Below are positions 8,797 through 16,437 of a DNA stretch of 64,000 nucleotides, in pieces (position 1 is the stretch's first letter; every line of letters begins with the position of its first letter). Origin of the DNA: Alphaproteobacteria bacterium (GTDB lineage Bacteria; Pseudomonadota; Alphaproteobacteria; CACIAM-22H2); NCBI GenBank assembly GCA_016793165.1, contig JAEULA010000032.1, forward strand, positions 62,001 to 126,000. The letters are read 5' to 3'. The notes below the pieces were generated by a model that searched no databases, was not told the DNA's origin, and saw only the letters and a list, made by a program, of their open reading frames with translations. The translations under genes were made by a program, and so were the position numbers.

Positions 8797-9999
8797 CTAG
8801 AGGCCGAGGGGATGGGCCGGGCCGAACGACCCGGCGAGGAGCGAGGCGCCGAGCAGCGCCACGATGCAGCCGCCGACCAGGGCGACGCCGTTGGCCACGA
8901 TCTGGACCCGGCCGGTGCCGCTGCCGCCCAGCATCGCGACGGCCCAGCTGCGTGCCTGGATCACGACGATGCCGATCGCGCCGAGCGCCAGCGCCGTGCC
9001 GGTCGACATGGCGACGACCGCGGCGACGCCGGCCCAGTTCAGGTCAAGCGTCGTGGCGAGCACGAGGACGAGGATTGCGCCGCTGCACGGCCGCATGCCG
9101 ATCGTCGCGACGATCCCGAGCGTCGCGCGCCAATCCACGGCCTTCTCGATCATCTCGTTGGTCGGCGCATGGACGTGACCGCAATGCGCATCGTGGACGT
9201 GATGGTCATGATGCTGGGCGTGCGCCGCGGCATGCTCCGGCGCTTCGCCGTGGCGACGCGGCCCAGGCGAGCCATGCCCATGGGCCCCGTCGTCATGGTG
9301 ATGATGGCCATGGTGACCGTCCTCGGGCCCGCGAGGATGGCAATGGCCGGCACCGTGCCCGTGAACATGATCGTGCTCGTGCTCATGATCGTGCCCGGGC
9401 GGTTGCGCCGCCGCGCGGCCGTGCCCGTGTTCGTGGCCGCCCTGCCCGAGCAGGCCGCGCGCGGCGCGCCAGGCGAGGCTCGCGCCGATGAGGACGACGA
9501 GCGCGAAGCTCGCGCGCTCGCTCCAATCGACGGCGGCCTGGGTATCGCGCGGCAACCAGCCGGCGACGACCACCAGGCCGTAGACCAGAGCGACCGCGGT
9601 GACGCCTTGCGCATAGGCGCCGGCCGCGGACAGCCAGAGGCCGCGGCCCATGCGATAGGGCTGTGTCGCGAGATAGGTGGCGATGATCGCCTTGCCGTGG
9701 CCCGGCCCGACGGCATGGAAGACGCCGTAGAGGAAGCTGCCGAGGACCAGCGCCCAGACGGCCTGCAGCGCATGGGTTTGCGACAGGGTGCGCAGGCCGC
9801 GCACGAGCTCGCGATGCATCGTGCGCTGCTGGGTCGCGATCCACGCGGTCAGCCGCGTCAGCGGCGACAACTCGCTCTCGGCGCCGCCGCTCGTCGCGCT
9901 TGCGGTGCCGGCAGGGGCGGGCAGCTGCGCGGGCGCCGGTGTGCTGCCGCCGAGCAGCAGCGCGATCAGGGCGACGAGGATCAGGGCGCCGCGCCGCAC
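8797..9999 (-). CDS. nickel/cobalt exporter of the NicO/RcnA type with long His-rich loop
   Basis: A 400-residue inner-membrane transporter. The family motifs HAVGPGHGKAII (residues 95-106) and GMRPCSGA (301-308) are intact. Between them, residues 189-277 form a loop with about 30 histidines plus Asp and Glu, as expected for metal binding in Ni/Co transporters of this family. An N-terminal hydrophobic segment ending in PAPAQ looks like a cleavable signal. I chose a GTG start at 9999, which overlaps the end of the DUF1007 gene by 19 bp and implies translational coupling. Likely role: efflux or transport of Ni2+/Co2+ with the DUF1007 partner. No metal-responsive repressor gene is adjacent. Confidence 0.86.
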   Translation of the reverse strand: MRRGALILVALIALLLGGSTPAPAQLPAPAGTASATSGGAESELSPLTRLTAWIATQQRTMHRELVRGLRTLSQTHALQAVWALVLGSFLYGVFHAVGPGHGKAIIATYLATQPYRMGRGLWLSAAGAYAQGVTAVALVYGLVVVAGWLPRDTQAAVDWSERASFALVVLIGASLAWRAARGLLGQGGHEHGHGRAAAQPPGHDHEHEHDHVHGHGAGHCHPRGPEDGHHGHHHHDDGAHGHGSPGPRRHGEAPEHAAAHAQHHDHHVHDAHCGHVHAPTNEMIEKAVDWRATLGIVATIGMRPCSGAILVLVLATTLDLNWAGVAAVVAMSTGTALALGAIGIVVIQARSWAVAMLGGSGTGRVQIVANGVALVGGCIVALLGASLLAGSFGPAHPLGL

Positions 10000-10658
10000 C
10001 GGATGCTCACCTTCTCCGCGAACTCGGCGCCGAGGCCGTCGCCGCCCGACTGGTTGCGGTCGAGCGCCGCCGCACGCGCCTTCAGCTCCGCGGGTGGCGC
10101 TGGCGGGCGAAGCTTCGCTGCGCAGCCGGCCGGGGCCGCGACGAGACGCACCGCATCGCGATCGGTGGCGTGGACCATCTCGATGAAATAGGTCGGATCG
10201 AAGACGGAGTAGACGACCGCCGCAGCCGTCGCGTCGGCCGGCACGGCGAGCGGCAGCTCGAAACTCACGATGAGGCGCGCGTCGCGGATCTCGGCGCCAT
10301 GCGTCTCGACCGTCGCCAGCATGAGGCGCTCGCCGCCGCGCTCGATGCGGGTGAAGTAGTCGTGGGCGCGCAGGTTCCCCATCATCTCGGCGGCGACCGC
10401 GGCGAGGCGTGCCGCGTCGGGCGCCTGCTTGCGCCCGGCGCCGCCCGGCGAGGTCAGGTAGACCGTGTAGGTCTCGTCGAAGATCCAGCCCTGCCGCAGC
10501 GCGCGCACCCGACCCGCGCCGTCGAACAGCACCTCGACCTCGATGTCGATCCAGGAATGTGGATGCGCGCCGGCCGGCATGGCGGCGCAGCCCATGACCA
10601 CCGCCGCGACGGCGCAAAGGAGCCGGGCCGCGAGCCGGCGATGCCACTCCTGTCCCAT
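9981..10658 (-). CDS. DUF1007 family secreted protein, partner of NicO exporter
   Basis: A 225-residue protein with an N-terminal signal peptide ending near AMPAGA, followed directly by the family signature HPHSWIDIEVEV. DUF1007 proteins are commonly encoded with NicO/RcnA-type transporters and are presumed periplasmic; their biochemical role is not established. The HPH at the mature N-terminus could bind metal, which is my inference. I chose the internal ATG (MGQEWH) because it directly precedes the signal peptide; an earlier in-frame ATG would put an arginine-rich, proline-rich tail in front of it. Confidence 0.82.
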   Translation of the reverse strand: MGQEWHRRLAARLLCAVAAVVMGCAAMPAGAHPHSWIDIEVEVLFDGAGRVRALRQGWIFDETYTVYLTSPGGAGRKQAPDAARLAAVAAEMMGNLRAHDYFTRIERGGERLMLATVETHGAEIRDARLIVSFELPLAVPADATAAAVVYSVFDPTYFIEMVHATDRDAVRLVAAPAGCAAKLRPPAPPAELKARAAALDRNQSGGDGLGAEFAEKVSIRCGAAP

Positions 10659-10728
10659 GGCGGCGAAGCATGGACCAAGCCGCTCGCCGGCGAAACACTC
10701 GAACGCGGCGCGCGGGCGCCTTGCCGGA

Positions 10729-10763
10729 CCGCCGGGCCGGCGGCGCGCGTCCCGGCCCGGCGG
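10729..10763 (-). terminator. 12-bp perfect GC hairpin after the SDR gene
   Basis: CCGCCGGGCCGG and CCGGCCCGGCGG flank an 11-nt loop. The structure begins 18 nt after the SDR stop at 10782 and precedes the DUF1007/NicO pair, which it probably separates transcriptionally. It lacks a U-tract, so it is called terminator-like. Confidence 0.5.
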
Positions 10764-10781
10764 CACGCCGCCCTGTCGGCG

Positions 10782-11537
10782 CTAGCCGCCCAAGACCTGG
10801 CCGCCGTCGACCGCGATGGTCTGGCCGGTGACCCAGCGGGCGAACGGCGAGGCGAGGAAGAGGGCGACGTCCGCGACCTCCTCGGGCATGCCGAGACGAC
10901 CGAACGGGATGCTGTCGTGGATCTTCTTGTAGAGCGGGTCGCCCGCGAGCCGGCGCTTCTCCCAGGTGCCGCCCGGGAACTCGATCGATCCCGGCGCGAT
11001 GCAGTTGACGCGGATGCCCTTGCGGCCGAGCGCCGCCGCCTGGCTGGTGGTGTAGTGGATCATCGTCGCCTTTACCGCGGCGTAGGCGGGAGTCCGCACC
11101 GAGGGGCGCAGGCCGGAGATCGACGAGATATGGATGATCGCGCCGTCCTTGGCCGCCTCGAGGCTGGGCAGCGCGGCATGCGAGGCGCGCACCATCGCCA
11201 TCACGTCGACGGCGAGACCGGCCGACCAGCCCGCCTCGTCGTCGCTCATGCCGAATCCCGAGGCGTTGTTGACGAGGATGTCGATGCCGCCGAGCGCGGC
11301 GGCGGCGGCCGTCACATAGCGGGTCACCGCGGCACCGTCGGCGAGATCGCAGGTCGCGGCATGCGCCTTGTTGCCGTGCTTCGCGACCTCGGCCCGCGTC
11401 GCCTCCAGCGTCGCCGCGCCGCGCGCGCAGATCGACACGTCGGCCCCGGCCGCCGCGAAACCCAGTGCGATCGAGCGGCCGATCCCGCGGCTGCCGCCGG
11501 CCACGACCACCCGCCGCCCCTTGAAGTTGAATGCCAT
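10782..11537 (-). CDS. SDR family oxidoreductase
   Basis: A 251-residue classical short-chain dehydrogenase/reductase. The cofactor loop is AGGSRGIG (13-20; Gly replaces the usual Thr), NNAS is at 90-93, catalytic Ser lies in HISSISG (136-142) and Tyr152/Lys156 form YAAVK. It should oxidise or reduce a hydroxy/keto substrate with NAD(P); substrate unknown. The start at MAFNFKG is supported by GGAGGG 6 nt upstream; three earlier in-frame codons lack a good site. It is divergent from the efflux adaptor gene, 110 bp apart. Confidence 0.9.
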   Translation of the reverse strand: MAFNFKGRRVVVAGGSRGIGRSIALGFAAAGADVSICARGAATLEATRAEVAKHGNKAHAATCDLADGAAVTRYVTAAAAALGGIDILVNNASGFGMSDDEAGWSAGLAVDVMAMVRASHAALPSLEAAKDGAIIHISSISGLRPSVRTPAYAAVKATMIHYTTSQAAALGRKGIRVNCIAPGSIEFPGGTWEKRRLAGDPLYKKIHDSIPFGRLGMPEEVADVALFLASPFARWVTGQTIAVDGGQVLGG

Positions 11538-11647
11538 GGATCCCTCCAATTTGTTGTCGGCGCTCATCTTCGGGAACCCGGCGAGGTTGGACAAGCCGCC
11601 AAGTCGCGGCGCAGGATTGCGCGGCCGGCTTCGTGAAACGGATCGTG

Positions 11648-13303
11648 ATGGCGCGCACGCGCAGCGTAATTCTCTGGATGGCCGCCCCCGCCGTCGTCGC
11701 GGCGGCGGCCTACGGGCTTTGGCTGGGCGACCGTCATGCGCCGCCGCCGGCCTATCGGCTGGCGAAGGTCGAGAGCGGCACCATCGTCGCCACCGTCTCG
11801 GCGACCGGCACCGTCCAGCCCGTCACCACCGTGCTGGTCGGCTCGCAGCTGTCGGGCCAGGTCCGCGAGCTGCTTGCCGACTTCAACACGGCGGTGAAGG
11901 CCGGGCAGGTGATCGCGCGTCTCGACGACGACCAGATCAAGGCGCGCCTCGCGGCGACGCGCGCCGAGCTCGCCCAGGCGCGCGCCGGCCTGCTGACCGC
12001 GCGCGCCCAGGTCGAGCGAATGCGGGCCGAGCTGGCGCTTGCGACCGCGAACGTGGCCAACGGCGAGGCGCAGATCCGGCGTGCGGAGAGCCAGTTCGCC
12101 GAAGCCGAGCGCGAGCGCGACCGCAAGCGCGCGCTCGTCGCGCGTGGCGCGGCGACGGTCGCCGATACCGACCGCGCCGAGGCCGCCGTGTTGCAGGCCC
12201 AGGCGGGCCTGGCCTCGATCCGGGCCCAGGCCGACGGCGTGCGCGCGAGCCTGATCGCCGCCGAGGCCGGCCTGCGGGTCAGCGATACGCAGGTCGCCGC
12301 CGCCGACGCGCAGGTCGCGCAGCGCGAGGCGGCCGTGCGCCAGGTGGAGGTCGATCTCGACCGCGCCGAGATCAAGGCGCCGATCGACGGCGTTGTGATC
12401 CGGCGCGATGTCGACGTCGGCCAGACCGTGGCCGCGAGCCTGACCGCGCCGACTCTCTTCACGATCGCGCAGGACCTCCGCCAGGTGGAGATCCACGTCG
12501 CCGTCGACGAGGCTGATGTCGGCCGCGTTCGCCCGGGACACGAGGCGCAGTTCACCGTCAATGCCTACCCGGCCTCGACGTTCTCCGGCGAGGTGCTGAT
12601 GACGCGGCTCGGGGCGCAGACCGTGCAGAACGTCGTCACCTATGTCGTCGTCATCAATGCCGAGAATCGCGAGCAGCGCCTTTTGCCAGGAATGACGACG
12701 ACCGTGCGCGTGATCACCGATCGGCGCGACGGCGCGGTCAAGGTGCCCAACGCCGCGCTGCGGTGGCGGCCGCCGGGCGCGCCGCGCAATGCCGAGGCGG
12801 CGGCGCCGGCCGCCGGTGGCGCGTCGCCGGGCGGCTGGGTCGGGCTCGACCAGCTGCAGCCCGTGCTCACGAAGGAGCTCGGGCTCGACGGCGAGCAGCA
12901 GGCCGCGGTCGCCGCGGTCGTCGAGGAGGCCCGCGGGCAGTTCCGCGCGCTGCGCAGCGCCGGCCTGCAGCCCGAGCAGCTGCGCGCCCGCATGCGCGCA
13001 TCGCGCCAGCAGGTCGAGACGCGGATCGCCGCCGTGCTGCGTCCCGAGCAGCAGAAGTCCTTCGAGGCGTGGCGCGCGCAGCGCGCCAGCGGCACCGCGG
13101 CGGCCGTCCAGGGGCGCGTGTATGTCGTCGGCGACGACGGCGCGCCGCGCGCCGTGCCGGTCCGGCTCGGCATCGGCGACGGCAGCTTCACCGAGATCGT
13201 CGGCGGCGACGTCAGGCCCGGCCAGGAGCTCATCGTCGGCGGCGGCCCACGCCCGGCCGCCGCCGTCGGCGCCCCGGCCGGCGGACCGCGGGCGATGTTC
13301 TGA
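11648..13303 (+). CDS. MacA/HlyD-type efflux adaptor with an embedded Spy-like helical domain
   Basis: A 551-residue periplasmic adaptor for a tripartite ABC efflux pump. Residues 8-25 are a membrane anchor. The barrel-sandwich halves are near 45-95 and 235-275, separated by a long alpha-helical hairpin (about 95-235), and the beta-barrel domain follows (280-372). Unusually, residues 397-482 form an extra helical block, WVGLDQLQPVLTKELGLDG through VLRPEQQKSFEAWRAQ, that resembles LTxxQ/Spy-CpxP proteins, before the membrane-proximal end (490-535). Start is uncertain: ATG at 11648 was chosen, with an in-frame GTG at 11633 as alternative. Followed by ATPase and permease genes. Confidence 0.88.
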   Translation: MARTRSVILWMAAPAVVAAAAYGLWLGDRHAPPPAYRLAKVESGTIVATVSATGTVQPVTTVLVGSQLSGQVRELLADFNTAVKAGQVIARLDDDQIKARLAATRAELAQARAGLLTARAQVERMRAELALATANVANGEAQIRRAESQFAEAERERDRKRALVARGAATVADTDRAEAAVLQAQAGLASIRAQADGVRASLIAAEAGLRVSDTQVAAADAQVAQREAAVRQVEVDLDRAEIKAPIDGVVIRRDVDVGQTVAASLTAPTLFTIAQDLRQVEIHVAVDEADVGRVRPGHEAQFTVNAYPASTFSGEVLMTRLGAQTVQNVVTYVVVINAENREQRLLPGMTTTVRVITDRRDGAVKVPNAALRWRPPGAPRNAEAAAPAAGGASPGGWVGLDQLQPVLTKELGLDGEQQAAVAAVVEEARGQFRALRSAGLQPEQLRARMRASRQQVETRIAAVLRPEQQKSFEAWRAQRASGTAAAVQGRVYVVGDDGAPRAVPVRLGIGDGSFTEIVGGDVRPGQELIVGGGPRPAAAVGAPAGGPRAMF

Positions 13304-13319
13304 TGCCGGTCGCGCGCGC

Positions 13320-14054
13320 ATGACGGCGTCACCGATCATCGCGGTCGAGGACCTCGCGCGCATCTACGTAATGGGCGACAGCGAGGTGCGCGCGCTCGAC
13401 GGAGTCACGACCTCCATCGCGCGCGGCGAGTTCGTCGCGGTGATGGGGCCGTCGGGCTCCGGCAAGTCGACCTTCATGAATCTGCTCGGGCTGCTCGACC
13501 AGCCGACGCGCGGTCGCTATCGGCTCGACGGCGAGGATGTCGCCGAGCTCGACAGCGACGCGCGCGCGGCGGTGCGCAATCGCAAGCTCGGCTTCGTCTT
13601 CCAGTCGTTCAACCTGCTGGCGCGCGCCAGCGCCGTCGAGAACGTCGCCCTGCCGCTCGTCTATGCCGGCATCGGCAAGCGCGAGCGGCGCGCGCGCGCG
13701 GCCAAGGTCCTCGACGCGCTCGGGCTCGGCCAGCGTCTCGACCACACGCCGACCGAGCTCTCGGGCGGCCAGCAGCAGCGCGTCGCGATCGCGCGCTCGC
13801 TGGTCAACCAGCCCGCGGTGATCCTCGCCGACGAGCCGACCGGCGCGCTCGACAGCCGCACCGGCATCGAGATCATGGCGCTGTTCCAGAGGCTCAATGC
13901 CGAGGGCATCACGCTGATCGTCGTGACGCATGATCCCGGCGTGGCGTCCTTCGCGGGGCGCGTGCTGTCCTTCCGCGACGGCAAGCTGGTCGAGGATCGC
14001 CGCCAGGCGCCGGTCGATGCGCTGGCGCGGCTCAAGGAAGGCCAGGCCGCGTGA
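13320..14054 (+). CDS. MacB-like ABC transporter ATP-binding protein
   Basis: A 244-residue ATPase of the LolD/MacB group. Walker A GPSGSGKST is at residues 43-51, followed by the Q-loop VFQSFNLL, signature [14 protein letters not shown], Walker B ILADEPTGALD and the H-loop VVTHD. It powers the permease encoded immediately downstream, with which it overlaps by 4 bp (GTGA), and works with the adaptor encoded 16 bp upstream. In enterobacterial MacB the ATPase and permease are fused; here they are separate proteins. Likely substrates are macrolides, peptides or lipid-like compounds, but none can be assigned. Confidence 0.93.
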   Translation: MTASPIIAVEDLARIYVMGDSEVRALDGVTTSIARGEFVAVMGPSGSGKSTFMNLLGLLDQPTRGRYRLDGEDVAELDSDARAAVRNRKLGFVFQSFNLLARASAVENVALPLVYAGIGKRERRARAAKVLDALGLGQRLDHTPTELSGGQQQRVAIARSLVNQPAVILADEPTGALDSRTGIEIMALFQRLNAEGITLIVVTHDPGVASFAGRVLSFRDGKLVEDRRQAPVDALARLKEGQAA

Positions 14055-15283
14055 ATCCGATCGACGCCGCGCGCTCGGCGCTCGATGCGCTGCGCGCCAA
14101 CGCCATGCGCTCGGCACTGACGATGCTCGGCATCTTCATCGGCGTCGCCGCCGTGATCGCGATGGTGGCGGTGGGGACCGGCGCGCGCGAGACGGTTCTG
14201 ACGCAGATCCGCGCGCTCGGCGCGAACCTCATCATCATCATCCCCGGCAACGTGACCGTCGGTGGCGTGCGGCTCGGCTCCGGCGCGCGCGCCAGCCTGA
14301 CCCAGGACGACGCGATCGCGCTGGAGCGCGAGATCGAGCTGGTCGAGGCCGCCGGCCCGACCTCGCGAGGACAGGTGCAGGTCGTGACGGGCGCGGTCAA
14401 CTGGTCGACCTGGCTGCAGGGCGTCACGCAGAGCTTCTTCGTCGCGCGCGACTGGGAGGTCGCCGAGGGGCGCGGCTTCGAGCCCGAGGAATACGACCGC
14501 GGCGCGCAGCTGGCGCTGCTCGGCGAGACGGTGGCGCGCACGCTGTTCGACGAGGTCGATCCGATCGGCGAGACGATCCGCGTGCGAAACGTGCCGTTCC
14601 GCGTCATCGGCGTCCTCGCGCGCAAGGGCCAGACCACCGGCGGCCAGGACCAGGACGACGTCGTCGTGGCGCCGCTGCGCGCCGCGCAGCAGCGCATTTT
14701 CGGCGTGAACCGCGCCAATGCCCGCGCGGTCGGCTCGATCGTCGTGCGGGTGCGCGACGGCGAGGACAATGCCGAGGCTGAGGAGCAGATCCGCACGCTG
14801 CTGCGCCAGCGCCATCGCCTCACGGCGGCGCAGGAGGACGACTTCATCCTGCGCAACCTCGCCGAGGTCGCGGCGACACGCGACGCGTCCTCGCGCACGC
14901 TGTCGCTCCTGCTGGCGGCGATCGCCACCGTTTCGCTCCTGGTCGGCGGCATCGGCATCATGAACATCATGCTCGTCTCGGTGACGGAGCGGACCCGCGA
15001 GATCGGGCTGCGGCTGGCGATCGGCGCACGGCGGCGCGACGTGCTGCTGCAGTTCCTGCTTGAGGCGATGTCGCTCTCGGCCATCGGCGGCATCGCCGGC
15101 GCCACCCTGGGCATCGTCGCCGCTCAGCTCATCTCGGAGCTGGCCGGTTGGCCGACCATCGTGAGCCCCGACTCGATCGTCCTCGCGGTCGGCGTCAGCG
15201 CGCTGGTCGGCATCGCCTTCGGCTTCTATCCCGCCCAGCGCGCCTCGCGTCTCGATCCGATAACCGCCCTTCGCCACGCATAG
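14051..15283 (+). CDS. MacB-like ABC transporter permease
   Basis: A 410-residue FtsX/MacB-type permease with one N-terminal membrane segment (about 18-42), a large periplasmic MacB_PCD domain (about 45-240) and three C-terminal segments. The stretch GGIGIMNIMLVSVTERTREI is the MacB signature, and ARRRDVLLQFLLEA follows. A GTG start overlaps the ATPase stop, indicating translational coupling. Together with the adaptor and ATPase it forms a MacAB-like mechanotransmission pump that would use an outer-membrane TolC-type channel, not encoded here. Confidence 0.93.
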   Translation: MNPIDAARSALDALRANAMRSALTMLGIFIGVAAVIAMVAVGTGARETVLTQIRALGANLIIIIPGNVTVGGVRLGSGARASLTQDDAIALEREIELVEAAGPTSRGQVQVVTGAVNWSTWLQGVTQSFFVARDWEVAEGRGFEPEEYDRGAQLALLGETVARTLFDEVDPIGETIRVRNVPFRVIGVLARKGQTTGGQDQDDVVVAPLRAAQQRIFGVNRANARAVGSIVVRVRDGEDNAEAEEQIRTLLRQRHRLTAAQEDDFILRNLAEVAATRDASSRTLSLLLAAIATVSLLVGGIGIMNIMLVSVTERTREIGLRLAIGARRRDVLLQFLLEAMSLSAIGGIAGATLGIVAAQLISELAGWPTIVSPDSIVLAVGVSALVGIAFGFYPAQRASRLDPITALRHA

Positions 15284-15352
15284 CCGCGTCGGGGCCGGGT
15301 CCCCTCGGCGCCTAACGCAAGCGGATTCCCGACGCTGCGGCCCCAAGGAAGC

Positions 15353-15368
15353 CAAGTCTGGCTGTCGG
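15353..15368. promoter_or_regulatory. candidate upstream activator site of the PEP-CTERM gene at 15522
   Basis: CAAGT-ctgg-CTGTCGG lies about 83 bp upstream of the -24 GG of the sigma-54 promoter. A matching element, CAAGT-tgt-CTGACGG, is found at the same distance (in inverted orientation) upstream of the second PEP-CTERM gene. An enhancer-binding-protein site is the obvious reading. Only two copies are available here, so the assignment is tentative. Confidence 0.4.
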
Positions 15369-15441
15369 AATCCTTTCCAGAAATCATGTCTTGGCTCGCA
15401 GTCGTTCACTCAACTGCTTGATCAGCATCAATTTCGAAACT

Positions 15442-15457
15442 TGGCACAACAAGTGCT
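15442..15457 (+). promoter_or_regulatory. sigma-54 (-24/-12) promoter of PEP-CTERM gene
   Basis: TTGGCAC-AACAA-GTGC matches the sigma-54 consensus TGGCAC-N5-TTGC at all but one core position, with the invariant GG (15443-15444) and GC (15455-15456) exactly 10 nt apart. Predicted transcription start is near 15468, giving a 5' leader of about 54 nt with a GAGAGGG ribosome site before the ATG at 15522. Expression would require an ATP-dependent enhancer-binding activator. Confidence 0.68.
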
Positions 15458-15521
15458 AAGCCTTCGGAAGGAGACGCGGACAAGCGGTTTGTCTCCGTGC
15501 AACCTTAAGAGAGGGTAGGCG

Positions 15522-16310
15522 ATGGGATATCTAAGAAAGCTGGCGGTCGCTGCGACCGCGGCGCTCGGGCTCACTTGGGCCGCGACGCCGGCAAACGCCT
15601 CGGGCGTGATCTTCATCATCGGGAGCGACGTCGTCAGCTTCCATGAGGACGTCGAGTACATCAATCCGGTCATGGACCAGATGGGCAATTTCGGCCCGAA
15701 GAACATTCTGTTCCTGAACGATTTCGGAAAGTCGTCGGTGGCCTACACGAACGGCAATGTGACGTTCGATTTCCAGCCGCTCGGCTTCCTCAACGGTTCG
15801 ACGGATCTCAGCGCCTATTCGGCCGTTTATGTCGATTCGCCCGGCGGTTGCTGCAGCGATGCCGGCGGCTTGATGGACCCGACGGGTTCCCCCGTGTTGG
15901 CGGCCTTCGTGGCGGCCGGTGGCAGCCTCGGCATCGGCAACTTCCAGGGTAACGACTTCTGGGACCCGGTCCTCGGCTTCGACGCCTTCCCGGGCGTGAC
16001 GTCGGGCACGGACGTGCTCTGCGAGGACCCGGGCGTTTCGACCGCGGGCGGTCTCGCCTTCGGCTTCAACGCCTCCTACACCGAGGGCTGCTTCGTCCAT
16101 CAGACCTATGACCCGGCCTTCTGGGCGGGCAAGGGGTACTTCGCCCTTCAGACCAATGGCGCTGACACGCCGCTCAATGGCGATTGGGTGACGATGGCGA
16201 CCGGCTTCGTGGATCCGGGTGATCCGACGGGCGTGCCGGAGCCGGCGACGCTCGTCCTGTTCGGCGCAGCCGCTCTGGCTGGCGCCGGCTTGGCGCGCCG
16301 CAAGGCCTGA
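15522..16310 (+). CDS. PEP-CTERM sorting domain protein, unknown ectodomain
   Basis: A 262-residue exported protein. Residues 1-27 are a signal peptide (cleavage after ANA). The C-terminus is a full exosortase target: VPEPATL (238-244), hydrophobic helix, and terminal LARRKA. The ectodomain alternates beta strands (VIFIIGSD, NILFLND, AVYVDSPGG) and helices, ending in AAFVAAGGSLGIGNF, a pattern like class-I glutamine-amidotransferase or ThuA-like folds; this is my inference. Four cysteines are present (110, 111, 167, 190), two of them adjacent. The protein would be processed by an exosortase at the inner membrane and released to the envelope or extracellular matrix. No exosortase gene is nearby. 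Monocistronic, with a sigma-54 promoter and strong terminator. Confidence 0.85.
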   Translation: MGYLRKLAVAATAALGLTWAATPANASGVIFIIGSDVVSFHEDVEYINPVMDQMGNFGPKNILFLNDFGKSSVAYTNGNVTFDFQPLGFLNGSTDLSAYSAVYVDSPGGCCSDAGGLMDPTGSPVLAAFVAAGGSLGIGNFQGNDFWDPVLGFDAFPGVTSGTDVLCEDPGVSTAGGLAFGFNASYTEGCFVHQTYDPAFWAGKGYFALQTNGADTPLNGDWVTMATGFVDPGDPTGVPEPATLVLFGAAALAGAGLARRKA

Positions 16311-16352
16311 TCACGCCCGGCTGGCAACAGCCGAAGCGAGAACGACGAGAGA

Positions 16353-16385
16353 CCCCGCGTCGCCCGGTGCGACGCGGGGTTTTTC
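16353..16385 (+). terminator. rho-independent terminator after the PEP-CTERM gene
   Basis: CCCCGCGTCG-cccggtg-CGACGCGGGG is a perfect 10-bp stem with a 7-nt loop followed by TTTTTC. It lies 42 nt after the stop codon and is the clearest classical terminator in the window. Confidence 0.93.
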
Positions 16386-16437
16386 TTATCCGCACGGCGA
16401 ACGTGCCGGCGACGGGTCCCGGCCGCGATGAGCACCC

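Noticed and set aside
10659..10781. Possible metal or cobalamin riboswitch ahead of the DUF1007/NicO pair
   Set aside because: I see only a GC-rich hairpin best explained as an end structure of the SDR transcript; no conserved B12-box or NiCo-type bulge pattern is recognisable.
8812..11636. Long plus-strand frames across the NicO, DUF1007 and SDR genes
   Set aside because: The minus-strand genes have clear family motifs, signal peptides and ribosome sites; the plus-strand frames encode Arg/Ala/Asp-rich sequence without domains.
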